Of a stretch of 34,791 nucleotides of DNA, positions 16,593-24,885 are shown in pieces. This stretch comes from Caldifarciminota bacterium (GTDB lineage: Bacteria; Hydrothermota; UBA3072). Location: positions 1-34,791 of the forward strand of contig JAFGHJ010000012.1 in NCBI GenBank assembly GCA_016930175.1. Direction: 5' to 3'. The position numbers and the translations under genes are program-made. Every line of letters begins with the position of its first letter. Position 1 is the first letter of the stretch. The notes beneath the pieces are model-generated. The model searched no databases, had not been told where the DNA came from, and saw nothing but the letters and a program-made list of their open reading frames with translations.

Positions 16593-16878
16593 GATGGTTG
16601 GTTACTTTCTCCTCAAATTTTTTAACCTGTCTTTCGACTTTATTAAAAGCTTCGGCGAGTGTTTTAAAAGCATCCTCACCTTTCGCTTTTGCGTTTATTT
16701 TTTTATGATTCATAGAGACATTAATTTCAGCGTCTCTTCTGTTGCCTTCTCCGTCAATTATAATTTCAACATGTTTTATCCATTTCGAGAATCTCGCAAG
16801 CTTGTTCATTTTTTTTGAGATAAGTGATTCGAGCTCGTCCGAAGACTCAAAATGCCGCGTTATGAGTTTATAATCCAT
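16582..16878 (-). CDS. hpf: Short ribosome hibernation promoting factor
   Basis: Binds the 30S decoding region and inactivates ribosomes under low growth. The 98-residue protein has the YfiA/HPF fold: 'ITRHFESSDELESLISKKM', 'VEIIIDGEGNRRDAEINVSM' and 'AEDAF'-like 'GEDAFKTLAEAFNKVERQVKK'. It lacks the C-terminal dimerisation domain, so it is the short form. The start codon shares a base with the nadB stop (TAATG), giving tight coupling, and its end overlaps hprK by 11 bases. Confidence 0.93.
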   Translation of the reverse strand: MDYKLITRHFESSDELESLISKKMNKLARFSKWIKHVEIIIDGEGNRRDAEINVSMNHKKINAKAKGEDAFKTLAEAFNKVERQVKKFEEKVTNHHGR

Positions 16879-18455
16879 TATTCCTCCTTTTTTAAAAAAG
16901 TATGTTTGTTAAATTCTTCCTTTTCTGCCGGATGATCTTTGTTGTAATGAAGTCCCCTGGACTCTTTCCTTTTGAGCGCAGATTTCGTTATAAGATAAGC
17001 TACGGTCACAAGAGAGCGGAGTTCCGCAATATCTCTTGAAAGGTTACTGTTTTTATATAACTCTTCGATTTCGCCCAGGTAAAGTTCAAACCTTCTCACG
17101 GCTCTGTTTAGAAGATAATCTCTGCGTACTATACCGACGTAATCCCACATTGTTTGTTTGATTTCTTTTCTTGTGTGAATAGCTAATACGCTTTCTCCGA
17201 TTTTAGTTCTTTTTTTATCGAGCAATTTAGCTTTTTTGTGATTGCTATCGGTGACCTGCCAATTTTCGGCGATGCTGGCAGCCCTTGTTGAGAAAACAAG
17301 AGCTTCTAATAAAGAATTACTTGCCAGTCTGTTTGCTCCATGAACGCCGGTAAAGGCTACTTCTCCTGCCGCAAGCAGCCCTTTAAGGTCTGTTCTTCCG
17401 TATAGGTCTGTGTAAACTCCGCCGCACATGTAGTGAGCTGCCGGTACTACGGGGATAGGTTCCTTTGTAATATCTATAGAGTGCTTGAGACATTCCTTAT
17501 AAATGTTTGGGAATGTTTTTTTTATCAAATCTGAATCTTTATGTGATATGTCGAGTAATACGTAATCATATCCTTTTTCCTTTAGCACGGAATCACAGGC
17601 GCGAGCCACAATATCCCTTGAGGCAAGCTCCAGCCTTGAATCAAAATCCTTCATAAATCTATTACCGTTGCCGTCCGAGAGAATTGCCCCTTCTCCGCGA
17701 ACAGCTTCTGAAATAAGGAATTGCCTTTCGGTATGTTGTGGAGTCCAGAGAGTAGTCGGGTGAAACTGGAAAAATTCCATGTCTACGATTCTGCATCCGG
17801 CATTGTATGCAAGAGTAATGCCGTCTCCGGTCGCGACCGATGGGTTAGAAGTATGCTGGTAAACCTGACCCGCACCACCCGTGGCAAGTAAAGTAACTTT
17901 CCCAAAAACTCTAATAAGTTCACCTGTAGAAACGTCTAAAGCTGATATTCCATGAACTTCGCCGTCTCTCGAGATTAGTTCAAAAGCGATATGATGTTCG
18001 AATATTCTTATATTTGGGTGGTGTTTTATTGCCGACATCAAGTTTTTCTCGATTTCTCTTCCGGTAAAATCTCCTGAGTGAACTATTCTCCTATTTGAAT
18101 GTCCTCCTTCTTTCCAGAGTTCCAATCGAGAAGTTTTATCTTTTGTAAACTCAACACCCCATTCGATCAGGTCTTCGATTAGAGACGGGCCTTCTTTAAC
18201 CATTATTTCTACGGCTTCTTTTACACAGAGCCCCGCTCCTGTTTTAAGTGTATCCTGGATGTGGGAAGCAAAAGAGTCTTTTTTATCTAAGACAGCAGCT
18301 ACTCCTCCCTGCGCGTAGTTTGTATTGGTTTCGGTTCTTTCTTTTTTTGTGAGAATTAGTACGTTTCCTTTGTCAGAGACCCTGAGGGCGAAATTTAAAG
18401 CTGATATTCCGCTACCTATTATAAGAAAATCTGTGTCTATTCTTCTTGTCTCCAT
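16878..18455 (-). CDS. nadB: L-aspartate oxidase
   Basis: FAD enzyme that oxidises L-aspartate to iminoaspartate, the first step of de novo NAD synthesis. The 525 residues show the Rossmann dinucleotide motif 'IIGSGISALNFAL' near 11-23, 'TNTNYAQGGVAAV' near 43-55, 'FFQFHPT' near 240, 'HYMCGGV' and 'EVAFTGVHGANRLASNSLLE', then the helical C-terminal domain. nadA and nadC are not in the window. Its start overlaps the end of murA by 19 bases and its stop overlaps the hpf start, so it is embedded in the operon. Confidence 0.96.
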   Translation of the reverse strand: METRRIDTDFLIIGSGISALNFALRVSDKGNVLILTKKERTETNTNYAQGGVAAVLDKKDSFASHIQDTLKTGAGLCVKEAVEIMVKEGPSLIEDLIEWGVEFTKDKTSRLELWKEGGHSNRRIVHSGDFTGREIEKNLMSAIKHHPNIRIFEHHIAFELISRDGEVHGISALDVSTGELIRVFGKVTLLATGGAGQVYQHTSNPSVATGDGITLAYNAGCRIVDMEFFQFHPTTLWTPQHTERQFLISEAVRGEGAILSDGNGNRFMKDFDSRLELASRDIVARACDSVLKEKGYDYVLLDISHKDSDLIKKTFPNIYKECLKHSIDITKEPIPVVPAAHYMCGGVYTDLYGRTDLKGLLAAGEVAFTGVHGANRLASNSLLEALVFSTRAASIAENWQVTDSNHKKAKLLDKKRTKIGESVLAIHTRKEIKQTMWDYVGIVRRDYLLNRAVRRFELYLGEIEELYKNSNLSRDIAELRSLVTVAYLITKSALKRKESRGLHYNKDHPAEKEEFNKHTFLKKEE

Positions 18456-19699
18456 ATATGAGCACCCAGATTTCTTAACCTTTCTTCGATATTTTCATAT
18501 CCTCTGTCTATGTGATAAATTCTTCCTACTTCTGTAGTTCCGGATGCGGATAGACCGGCCAGGACTAGCGCTGCTGAAGCTCTTAAATCGGAAGCCATAA
18601 CTTTAGCTCCATAAAGACAGGGTACCCCCTTAATTATCACGTAGTCGTTTTCCCTTTTTATATCTGCCCCCATCCTCACAAGTTCCAGGACGTGCATAAA
18701 TCTTTCCTCAAAAATTTTTTCTCTTACAATTGAAACACCATTCGAGAGGCATAGTAAAGCTGTGAATTGAGCTTGCATATCTGTTGGAAATCCTGGGAAA
18801 GGGGCGGTTTCGATATCCGTACTGCCGATATCTTTGTCCATTTTTACCGCAAATCCATCCTTTTCCGAAAAAACATCTACTCCCACTTCTTTAAGTTTGC
18901 TAATGAATTCTTCGAGATGTTCTGTCTTAGCCCCTTTCAAGAAAATTTCTCCTCTGGATATAGCGGCTCCGACAGCAAGCGTTCCAGCTTCAATTCTATC
19001 CGGAATAATTTCGTATTCGCAACCATGTAACTTTTTTACTCCTCTTATTTCTATACTTCTTGTTCCCTGCCCTTTTATTTTTGCACCGCATTTATTTAAG
19101 AAATTTGCGACGTCGGTTACTTCTGGTTCCATTGCCGCTCCTTCTATAACTGTGACGCCTTTTGCGAGAGTGGCGGCGGCCATAACGTTTATTGTGGCTC
19201 CGACAGAAGGTCCATTCTGACCTTCAAGAAATATGTGTGAACCCTTCAAATTATTTCCGTACGCATCTATATATCCGTGTGTGATTGAAATATCTGCTTT
19301 TAATTTTTTGAGTCCCCTGAGGTGAATATCGATAGGTCTTGTTCCAATTGCGCATCCTCCGGGTAATGAGACCAGAGCCCTTCCAACTCTGGCGAGAAGC
19401 GGCCCCAGCACATAATAGCTTGCTCGCATCTGCTTTACGAGTTCATAAGGGGCTTCATAGCCTACGGCACCTCTTGTGTCGACTATTGCTTTGTTACCGT
19501 CAAGAGTTACAGAAGCACCTAGGACCTCAAGGACTTTTTTTATGGTAAAAATATCGCGGAGTAAGGGTACGTTTTCTATTGTGAATTCGTCTTCGCAGAG
19601 CAATGTGGTTGCGAGTATCGGAAGGGCGGAATTTTTTGCGCCCTTAACTTTTACCTCGCCTTTTAAACTGTGTCCGCCTTCGATTAAAAATTTATCCAT
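18437..19699 (-). CDS. murA: UDP-N-acetylglucosamine 1-carboxyvinyltransferase
   Basis: First committed step of peptidoglycan synthesis: transfers enolpyruvate from PEP to UDP-GlcNAc. In its 420 residues I see K22-N23 in 'VKGAKNSALPI', the catalytic C116 in 'PGGCAIGTRPIDIHL' (the cysteine attacked by fosfomycin), and 'FPGFPTDMQAQF' near 310. Length is standard. It overlaps polX by 8 bases. Presence of a normal MurA says the organism makes peptidoglycan. Confidence 0.97.
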   Translation of the reverse strand: MDKFLIEGGHSLKGEVKVKGAKNSALPILATTLLCEDEFTIENVPLLRDIFTIKKVLEVLGASVTLDGNKAIVDTRGAVGYEAPYELVKQMRASYYVLGPLLARVGRALVSLPGGCAIGTRPIDIHLRGLKKLKADISITHGYIDAYGNNLKGSHIFLEGQNGPSVGATINVMAAATLAKGVTVIEGAAMEPEVTDVANFLNKCGAKIKGQGTRSIEIRGVKKLHGCEYEIIPDRIEAGTLAVGAAISRGEIFLKGAKTEHLEEFISKLKEVGVDVFSEKDGFAVKMDKDIGSTDIETAPFPGFPTDMQAQFTALLCLSNGVSIVREKIFEERFMHVLELVRMGADIKRENDYVIIKGVPCLYGAKVMASDLRASAALVLAGLSASGTTEVGRIYHIDRGYENIEERLRNLGAHIWRQEE

Positions 19700-21410
19700 T
19701 CCTCTTAATAATATTTAACAGGTCGGCAAGAACGTAAGTATTTATTACAGAATTACTTGGTATCCATGCTCTTCTTGCTATTCCTACGCCTAAATTCATC
19801 CATTTAAACATATCGAAATTATGTGCGTCTGTACTTATGCAGAGTTTAATTCCTTTTTCGTTAGCCTCTCTTGCATTAAACTCATTCAGGTCTAATCTAT
19901 CATAATAAGCGTTTATTTCAAGTATCTTTTTTTCCTCTTTTGCTTTTTCCATTACTTTTTCTAAATCGACTTCATAGCCTACTCTGCTGGATATCAATCT
20001 GCCCGTAGGATGAGCTAATATTGTAAGATAAGGGTTTTCTAAAGCCTTTTCCATTCTCCTGGTTACGTTTTTTTTGAAGCCCGAGTGTATTGCGCCAATG
20101 ACAAAATCGAGTTTTTCCAGGATTTCGTCTTTGAAATCGAGAGAACCATCTGGCAAAATGTCGCTTTCTGTGCCCTTTAGTATTCTAAAATCTTTCAAAT
20201 TTTCATTTAAAGCGTCTATTTCATCTATTTGTTTTTTTAAATCATCTTCTTTTAGCCCGTTTGCATAGGCGGCTTGGGCGGAATGATCGGTAATGCCTAA
20301 ATAAGAGTATCCGAAATCTTTTGCAAAAGAGGCGAGTTCCTTAATGCTGTTCTTTCCGTCCGAATATTTTGTATGTGTGTGTAAATTGCCTTTAATATCA
20401 TTGTAATCTATTAAATCAGGAAGTTTTCCTTCGAGGGCTAATTCGACTTCTCCTCTATTTTCCCTGAGTTCGGGAGGTATGAAATCCATACCCAGGAGAT
20501 TATATATTTCCTTTTCGCTTTTTCCTGCTACCATCTTTTCCTTTTTAAAAACCCCATATTCGTTTATTTTCAAGCCCTTTTTTATTGCCAGACCTCTTAA
20601 CTTAACATTGTGGTCCTTTGAACCTGTGAAATATAAAAGAGCCGCGCCGTAAGATTCTGCCGGAAGAACTCTAATGTCCATTTGTATATCAATGTCTTTC
20701 AGCATAACCGAGACTTTGGTTTTTCCTGCTTCTAAAACTTTTTTTATTTCCGGAAAAGAAATAAATTCTTTTATCGCCTTTTCGGAATGCGCTGTTTCTA
20801 TGAGAATGTCGATGTCTCCCACGGTTTCTTTCATTCTCCGCAAGGAACCGGCGGTAGAAAATCTTTTAACCGATTTTGATTTCTTTAAATTTGCCAGTAT
20901 TTCTTCTACCATTGGCATTACTTCTCCGATAGTGAAACGGCGATCTTTCCCTGTTCTCTCTTCATAGAATTTTATGTTCTCAAGGATCTTTTCTGCTTTT
21001 TTATCTCCCAAACCCTCAATTTCTGAAAACGAACCGTTTTGTATGACTTTTTTTAAATCCTGCAGGTCATTAACTCCTAATTTCTTATGGAGTAAGTGAA
21101 TGGTTCTGGGGCCTAAATCTCTGATATTTAAAAGATTGAAAAGGGATTCGGGAACATCTTTTGTAACTTCTTCGAGTTTTGTCATCTTGCCGGTTGTTAA
21201 ATATTCCTCTATTTTTTTTGCAATGCCGGAGCCTACACCTTCAATATTTGTGAGATTGCCGTCTTTGTAAATCTTTTCGATATCTTCCGGTAAATCTTTT
21301 ATTACGTTTCCCGCTTTTCTGTAAGCGCGGATTTTAAAGAAGTTTTCACCCGACAGGTCTAAGCCGTCAGCGATTTTGAATAGCAAATCTGCAACCTCAC
21401 GGTTTCTCAT
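19692..21410 (-). CDS. polX: Family X DNA polymerase with PHP exonuclease domain
   Basis: Bacterial PolX, a gap-filling repair polymerase joined to a metal-dependent PHP 3'-5' exonuclease. Order in 572 residues: helix-hairpin-helix repeats near 55-140, nucleotidyltransferase core with 'GSLRR' (188-192), catalytic D199 and D201 in 'GDIDIL' and D245 in 'DIQMDIRV', then the PHP domain from about 340 with 'NLHTHTKYSDG' and 'ISTDAHN' near 530. All expected catalytic residues are present. It is the first gene of a seven-gene operon and its ATG lies 7 bases after a -10 box, so the mRNA is predicted to be leaderless. Confidence 0.95.
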   Translation of the reverse strand: MRNREVADLLFKIADGLDLSGENFFKIRAYRKAGNVIKDLPEDIEKIYKDGNLTNIEGVGSGIAKKIEEYLTTGKMTKLEEVTKDVPESLFNLLNIRDLGPRTIHLLHKKLGVNDLQDLKKVIQNGSFSEIEGLGDKKAEKILENIKFYEERTGKDRRFTIGEVMPMVEEILANLKKSKSVKRFSTAGSLRRMKETVGDIDILIETAHSEKAIKEFISFPEIKKVLEAGKTKVSVMLKDIDIQMDIRVLPAESYGAALLYFTGSKDHNVKLRGLAIKKGLKINEYGVFKKEKMVAGKSEKEIYNLLGMDFIPPELRENRGEVELALEGKLPDLIDYNDIKGNLHTHTKYSDGKNSIKELASFAKDFGYSYLGITDHSAQAAYANGLKEDDLKKQIDEIDALNENLKDFRILKGTESDILPDGSLDFKDEILEKLDFVIGAIHSGFKKNVTRRMEKALENPYLTILAHPTGRLISSRVGYEVDLEKVMEKAKEEKKILEINAYYDRLDLNEFNAREANEKGIKLCISTDAHNFDMFKWMNLGVGIARRAWIPSNSVINTYVLADLLNIIKRNG

Positions 21411-21417
21411 TTATATT

Positions 21418-21446
21418 ATTATAAAAATTTTTTAACTAAAAGTCAA
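21418..21446 (-). promoter_or_regulatory. Sigma-70-type promoter of the polX-murA-nadB operon (leaderless)
   Basis: On the minus strand TTGACT (21441-21446), 17-bp spacer, TATAAT (21418-21423). The -10 ends 7 bases before the ATG at 21410 with no room for a Shine-Dalgarno. Confidence 0.8.
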
Positions 21447-21530
21447 GCGGGAAAATAGCCACAAAGACACGAAGGCACAAAGATTTTAGGACGCAGATTT
21501 AAAAGGATTATTTTTTTGTTTAAGTATATT
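21447..21530. repeat. Dispersed intergenic motifs
   Basis: Contains the CACAAAGACACGAAGGCACAAAG motif type at about 21459-21483, followed by ACGCAGATTT...GGATTA and a T-run (21491-21519). The same two-part order recurs near 33163-33285. Confidence 0.5.
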
Positions 21531-21532
21531 AC

Positions 21533-21559
21533 AAAAAAAAGGCGGAGTTGCCTCCGCCT
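21533..21559 (-). terminator. Rho-independent terminator of microprotein gene copy A
   Basis: GGCGGAG (21541-21547) pairs with CTCCGCC (21552-21558) around a 4-base loop, with one more A-T pair outside. Read on the minus strand the stem is followed by eight T residues, so it terminates leftward transcription from the microprotein gene. Confidence 0.85.
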
Positions 21560-21583
21560 CGATTTTTGTTTTTTGGGGGTATT

Positions 21584-21658
21584 TTAATCTAAGCTTATGT
21601 TTTTTGCTATCTGGTACTCTTCTCTGTAGTTTTCGAATCTTTTATTCGTTAGTTTCAT
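21584..21658 (-). CDS. 24-residue microprotein, copy A
   Basis: A short gene of 25 codons. The product begins MKLTNKRFE, continues YR and EYQIA, and ends in a variable tail (ISLD). It has a strong Shine-Dalgarno CGGAGG (21665-21670) 6 bases before the ATG, an upstream ECF-type promoter and a downstream terminator, so it is a complete transcription unit. A second copy lies at 33027-33095 on the same strand: 16 of the first 18 residues are identical while 6 codons differ only synonymously. This is evidence of selection on the protein. The peptide is charged, without a hydrophobic segment or signal peptide, so it is probably cytosolic. I know no family for it. Confidence 0.75.
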   Translation of the reverse strand: MKLTNKRFENYREEYQIAKNISLD

Positions 21659-21683
21659 TTCTAACCTCCGTTCATTTATTAAG

Positions 21684-21712
21684 TTAGACGCAGGAAAGAG
21701 GATTTTGTTTCA
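21684..21712 (-). promoter_or_regulatory. ECF-sigma-like promoter of microprotein copy A
   Basis: On the minus strand TGAAAC (21707-21712), 16-bp spacer, CGTC (21687-21690) continuing TAACTT. Copy B has the same boxes at the same spacing although the spacer itself differs. TGAAAC-N16-CGT(A/C) is the pattern of ECF promoters such as Bacillus sigma-W/sigma-M; use of such a factor here is inference. Confidence 0.55.
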
Positions 21713-21747
21713 AGGTATTCATATTTTAGCATATATTTTAAAAGATC

Positions 21748-22236
21748 CTACTCGAGATGCCATACAAGAGAAAAGTCTACGAGCTGACTACCGAAAGAGG
21801 TGAGAGTTGTGCTATAACCGTAATCCGAAGATGAGTGCCAGATACCAGATAGGGCGCCGACATTTACAGAAAAATTGTCGTTAATAAAATGCTCAATTCC
21901 AAGCCCGAAAAGAAGAGCGTAACTGTGAGAACCTTCACCGCCAAGTATTAATCCGCCCAGTTTTAGTAAAAGATTCGATTTCTCCTTTCTTATAGGTTTG
22001 AAGTTGGCTAACATTGAGGCAGCAAAGAAGTCGGAAGAATAGTAATCCTCCGATATTTTATAAAAACCGAAAGACGGTTCTAAGCTCACATACTCAGATG
22101 CGCCGATTTGGACGTTAGTAAACGTAATTATAGGGGACCCCCAGAATCGGACACCCATACCGAATTTTCCTGCAGTGTTATAAGCGCCGAGACTCAAGGA
22201 AAAAACTACTATACCGAGCATAGAAAACTTTTTCAT
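21748..22236 (-). CDS. Small outer-membrane beta-barrel protein, paralogue 1
   Basis: A 162-residue protein with a signal peptide (about residues 1-18, ending LSLGA). The rest is alternating polar/hydrophobic strands rich in G, S, Y and F, as in small 8-stranded barrels ('SLEPSFGFY', 'LLKLGGL', 'LLFGLGIEHFINDNFSVNVGALSG'). It ends in 'FSLVWHLE', a strand-like C-terminus. The Shine-Dalgarno AAGGAGG just upstream fixes the start. It is a tandem paralogue of the next gene. The N-terminal 40 codons are nearly identical in DNA while the rest has diverged. The specific function is unknown; OmpW/OmpA-like barrels are comparable in size. Confidence 0.75.
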   Translation of the reverse strand: MKKFSMLGIVVFSLSLGAYNTAGKFGMGVRFWGSPIITFTNVQIGASEYVSLEPSFGFYKISEDYYSSDFFAASMLANFKPIRKEKSNLLLKLGGLILGGEGSHSYALLFGLGIEHFINDNFSVNVGALSGIWHSSSDYGYSTTLTSFGSQLVDFSLVWHLE

Positions 22237-22346
22237 ATTACCTCCTTTAGTTAAACCGCTAGAAATTTTACACTTATCTTATCATCCATTTTTTTGTTTT
22301 CTCCGTTGGTGGCATTTTAGTTTTTTGCAAGTTATAGAGAAGATTA

Positions 22347-22913
22347 CTAAAGATGCCATATAAGAGAGAAATCCACAATTTGGCTGCCAATGCCTGTTAG
22401 AGAAAAATTTTCGGAGTACACATCTTCTTCGGATTTGCTGCGCCAGTAACCGGATAGAGCGCTTACATTAACTGAAAAATTGTCGTTTATAAAATGTTCT
22501 ATGCCCAATCCGAACAAAATAACATAGTTGTTGGTTGTAGACGAATAAGCATAGGAATAGTCGTCATACAAATAAGAGTAAGAGTGAGAATTCCTGGCGT
22601 ACAAACCGCCGAATTTTATTAAAAGATTAGACCGCTCTGTTTTGATGGGTTTAAAGTTTGTGAGAAGTACTGCGAACAATATATTCTCTTCGGAATCGCG
22701 GAACCCTCCGTCGAATTCATCTTCACTCTTTGTTGTATAATAACCTATAGAAGGTTCAATTTCAATTAAGTTGCTTATACCGTATTTTACAGTAGAAAAC
22801 GTAATTATAGGGGACCCCCAGAATCGGACACCCATGCCGAATTTTCCCGCTGTGTCATAAGCCCCGAGACTCAAGGAAAAAACTGCTATACCGAGCATAG
22901 AAAACTTTTTCAT
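22347..22913 (-). CDS. Small outer-membrane beta-barrel protein, paralogue 2
   Basis: A 188-residue paralogue of the gene at 21748-22236. I start it at the ATG at 22913, preceded by AGGGAGG and aligning with the paralogue's MKKFSML signal peptide; an in-frame ATG at 22982 would add 23 residues ahead of the signal peptide. It shares 'GKFGMGVRFWGSPIITF' and 'LFGLGIEHFINDNFSVNV' with its twin. It differs by a Tyr/Ser-rich insertion in the centre (about residues 110-130), probably an extracellular loop. The chain ends 'FSLIWHL'. The two probably form one transcription unit, with about 110 bases between them. Confidence 0.75.
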   Translation of the reverse strand: MKKFSMLGIAVFSLSLGAYDTAGKFGMGVRFWGSPIITFSTVKYGISNLIEIEPSIGYYTTKSEDEFDGGFRDSEENILFAVLLTNFKPIKTERSNLLIKFGGLYARNSHSYSYLYDDYSYAYSSTTNNYVILFGLGIEHFINDNFSVNVSALSGYWRSKSEEDVYSENFSLTGIGSQIVDFSLIWHL

Positions 22914-23078
22914 ATTACCTCCCTTTTTAAGATTATAAAATTTTTCACTTACCATATCATCTATTCTACCGTCAATAAACAAAGTACTTTGTTATATAAA
23001 GTAATATAATAATATTTTTTATTTTGTCAAGGGGTTTTTTATTTTTTTTATGCCAAGAAGACACTGAGTCGCAAAATC

Positions 23079-23118
23079 GTTAGAGGGTTAGAGCGTTAGA
23101 GTGTTAGGGTGTTAAAAT
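23079..23118 (+). repeat. 8-bp-phased GTTA tract (5 units)
   Basis: Units GTTAGAGG, GTTAGAGC, GTTAGAGT, GTTAGGGT, GTTAAAAT run without a break. The first four bases are invariant and the last four drift. Confidence 0.8.
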
Positions 23119-23141
23119 TTCAAATACTTGGATGAGAGGAG

Positions 23142-23181
23142 TGGTTAACGCATTAACGCTTCTACGCTTTTACGCAATAAC
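23142..23181 (-). repeat. 8-bp-phased GTTA tract, inverted (5 units)
   Basis: On the plus strand the units are TGGTTAAC, GCATTAAC, GCTTCTAC, GCTTTTAC, GCAATAAC, in exact 8-bp register. It faces the tract at 23079-23118 across 23 bases. Confidence 0.7.
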
Positions 23182-23292
23182 TGCAATTAAATTCTCACAC
23201 AAAGACACAGTGCGCACAGAGGATATAAAGATTTTTTATTAATTAACAAATATTTAAATTAACCGATTAACGGATTCGAAGAATCCAATGTA

Positions 23293-23952
23293 TTAAAATA
23301 GATTTTTTAAAGTGCTTACGTTTAAAGAATCGTAATTTTCGACAATTAAATCGGCTTTTCCTAAATCCTGTTTGCCGCTGTTTGGATTTTTAAAACCCAC
23401 GCATTTCATTCCGGCGGTTTTTGCAGCCAAAACACCATTTTTTGAGTCTTCTATTACGATACAGTCAGATGGTTTAGAGTTAAGACGTTTTGCGGCTTTA
23501 AGAAAGATGTCCGGTGAAGGTTTACCTTTTTTAATTTCTTCTCCGCCTACAATTGCCGAGAAATAATTGCTGATTCCGAGTTTGTTTATTACCAGTTCTA
23601 TTACCTCGGTAGGCGATGAAGAAGCAATTCCTATTTTGATATTCTCTTGGGCTATTTTGAAGAGTAAATCTGTCACTCCTTTTATTTTTATTGGTTCAAT
23701 CTCTTCGTTTTTGATATAGTCGATATTTCCGCTGACCTGCATATTTACAAGTTCCGGAACGCTTTGAGGAAGGTTGTATCTTTTCTTTATTGTACTCCAC
23801 ATATCTTTATGGGTGGTTCCTATAAAACTGTGGTATTCTTCTTCGCTTAAATTTATTCCTAAATTAGCAAAGATCTTTTCGTTGACGACCAGATGAAACG
23901 GTTCGCTATCTATAAGAACTCCGTCCATATCAAAAATTACCGCTTCTAACAT
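23293..23952 (-). CDS. HAD-superfamily phosphatase/phosphomutase
   Basis: A 219-residue HAD subfamily I hydrolase with a helical cap, like beta-phosphoglucomutase and phosphoglycolate/sugar phosphatases. Motif I is 'FDMDGVLIDS' with nucleophile D8 and acid/base D10. Motif II is 'IASSSP' near 110, motif III K in 'KKGKPSPDIF' near 147, motif IV 'VIEDSKNG' near 168. The substrate cannot be set from sequence. The ATG at 23952 has a GAGGT ribosome binding site. It lies downstream of the GNAT gene on the same strand, 41 bases away, so the two are probably co-transcribed. Confidence 0.88.
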   Translation of the reverse strand: MLEAVIFDMDGVLIDSEPFHLVVNEKIFANLGINLSEEEYHSFIGTTHKDMWSTIKKRYNLPQSVPELVNMQVSGNIDYIKNEEIEPIKIKGVTDLLFKIAQENIKIGIASSSPTEVIELVINKLGISNYFSAIVGGEEIKKGKPSPDIFLKAAKRLNSKPSDCIVIEDSKNGVLAAKTAGMKCVGFKNPNSGKQDLGKADLIVENYDSLNVSTLKNLF

Positions 23953-23993
23953 TGTTTACCTCGGTGTATAACTTATTGGTTTTTCCGAAAATT

Positions 23994-24794
23994 TCAAGTA
24001 TTGACAGAACTCCTTTTTATTTCTTGATTTAACGTTTCTTGTAATTCATCTTGTGGTGCTGAATATCCCCAGTTTTTATACTTTCCGTTAAAGAATAAAG
24101 CTCGTTGGGTCTGATATTTTTCAAGGATTTTTTTATTACCGCAATTATACTCGTTTAGAATTACTTTATCTCCATATTCGGTGCAGACTTCTCTAACTCT
24201 TTGTATTTCGATAATAGACGTTAAACAAATCGGAGTCCAGAGAGCGTCGACCACGACTTTACCCTTGACTGGCTTAAATTTATAGTTCAACTTATGCATA
24301 ACGGGTGGGTCAACATTACTCCATGCCTTTATGGCAATGACAGTATCGTTTTGTCTCTCTATTTCCTTGTATCCGAGTTTCTTGAAAAAAGCGGAAGGCA
24401 TAAAAAAAGAATCATTGTCGTAACACAGAACTGCAACACCGTTCTTCTTACTTTCTTTTGCTTCTTCCTCTACCGCTTTTATAAGTGCTCTGCCTATACC
24501 GCTGCCCCTCGCTCTATTGTAGATTCGTCTATACTGAACTGCCAGACAGGGAATTGTCATTAAATCCTTTCCTGACACGCCCCAACTTCCAAGTTCGATA
24601 GGCAAACAATGTGCGGATCCGACCGGCTTACCTTTATCAACAGCTACTTTAATTTTAAGACCCTTCGCTATAGTATCTTTTATCCATTTTTCTCTAATAG
24701 AAGCCGCGTATTTCATTTCTTCATTGAGGTCGTCAATGTGGGTGCAGACTGAGACAAAATGCATGTATTTTTCTGTTAAATTGATCACTTCCAT
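23994..24794 (-). CDS. GNAT-family N-acetyltransferase
   Basis: A 266-residue protein whose residues 30-150 form a GNAT domain. The acetyl-CoA pyrophosphate loop is 'ARGSGIGRALIKAVEEEA', a variant of RGxGxG/A with a preceding 'PCLAVQYRRI' strand. It is followed by 'VLCYDNDSFFMPSAFFKKLGYKEIE', the usual end of the fold. The C-terminal ~100 residues are an extra region of unknown role, containing 'ALWTPICLTSI' and several cysteines. The acetyl acceptor is unknown. A Shine-Dalgarno AAGGAG precedes the ATG, and a candidate promoter lies at 24856-24885. Confidence 0.85.
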   Translation of the reverse strand: MEVINLTEKYMHFVSVCTHIDDLNEEMKYAASIREKWIKDTIAKGLKIKVAVDKGKPVGSAHCLPIELGSWGVSGKDLMTIPCLAVQYRRIYNRARGSGIGRALIKAVEEEAKESKKNGVAVLCYDNDSFFMPSAFFKKLGYKEIERQNDTVIAIKAWSNVDPPVMHKLNYKFKPVKGKVVVDALWTPICLTSIIEIQRVREVCTEYGDKVILNEYNCGNKKILEKYQTQRALFFNGKYKNWGYSAPQDELQETLNQEIKRSSVNT

Positions 24795-24855
24795 TTATCT
24801 CTCCTTTTCCTATTGCTATATTCTTCGTTCTCTAATAATTTAAACTTGATTAGTT

Positions 24856-24885
24856 AGAATATTAATCGAACAAGCCAAAAGTCAA
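24856..24885 (-). promoter_or_regulatory. Putative promoter of the GNAT-HAD pair
   Basis: On the minus strand TTGACT (24880-24885), 18-bp spacer, TATTCT (24856-24861). An overlapping TAATAT would give a 15-bp spacer. The leader to the ATG at 24794 is about 55 bases, unlike the leaderless genes. Confidence 0.45.

Larger units (their letters stand above)
22914..23292. repeat. Intergenic field with octamer-phased tracts
   Basis: No gene is seen in this 379-base gap. Besides T-rich sequence and CACAAAGACACAG words (23195-23225), it holds two 8-bp-phased tracts. One is five GTTAnnnn units at 23079-23118; the other is five units ending in TAAC or TAC at 23142-23181, i.e. the same word inverted. 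Near 23262-23285 is an ATTCGAAGAATC palindrome also seen at 34152-34163. Confidence 0.6.

Noticed and set aside
18834-19220. 128-codon frame antisense to murA
   Set aside because: Low-complexity shadow of murA; murA is intact on the other strand.
22914-22982. Upstream in-frame ATG for barrel paralogue 2
   Set aside because: It would put 23 residues before the signal peptide; the ATG at 22913 has a ribosome binding site and matches the paralogue.
23079-23181. CRISPR array suggested by phased repeats
   Set aside because: Units are 8 bp, contiguous and degenerate, without spacers or cas genes.
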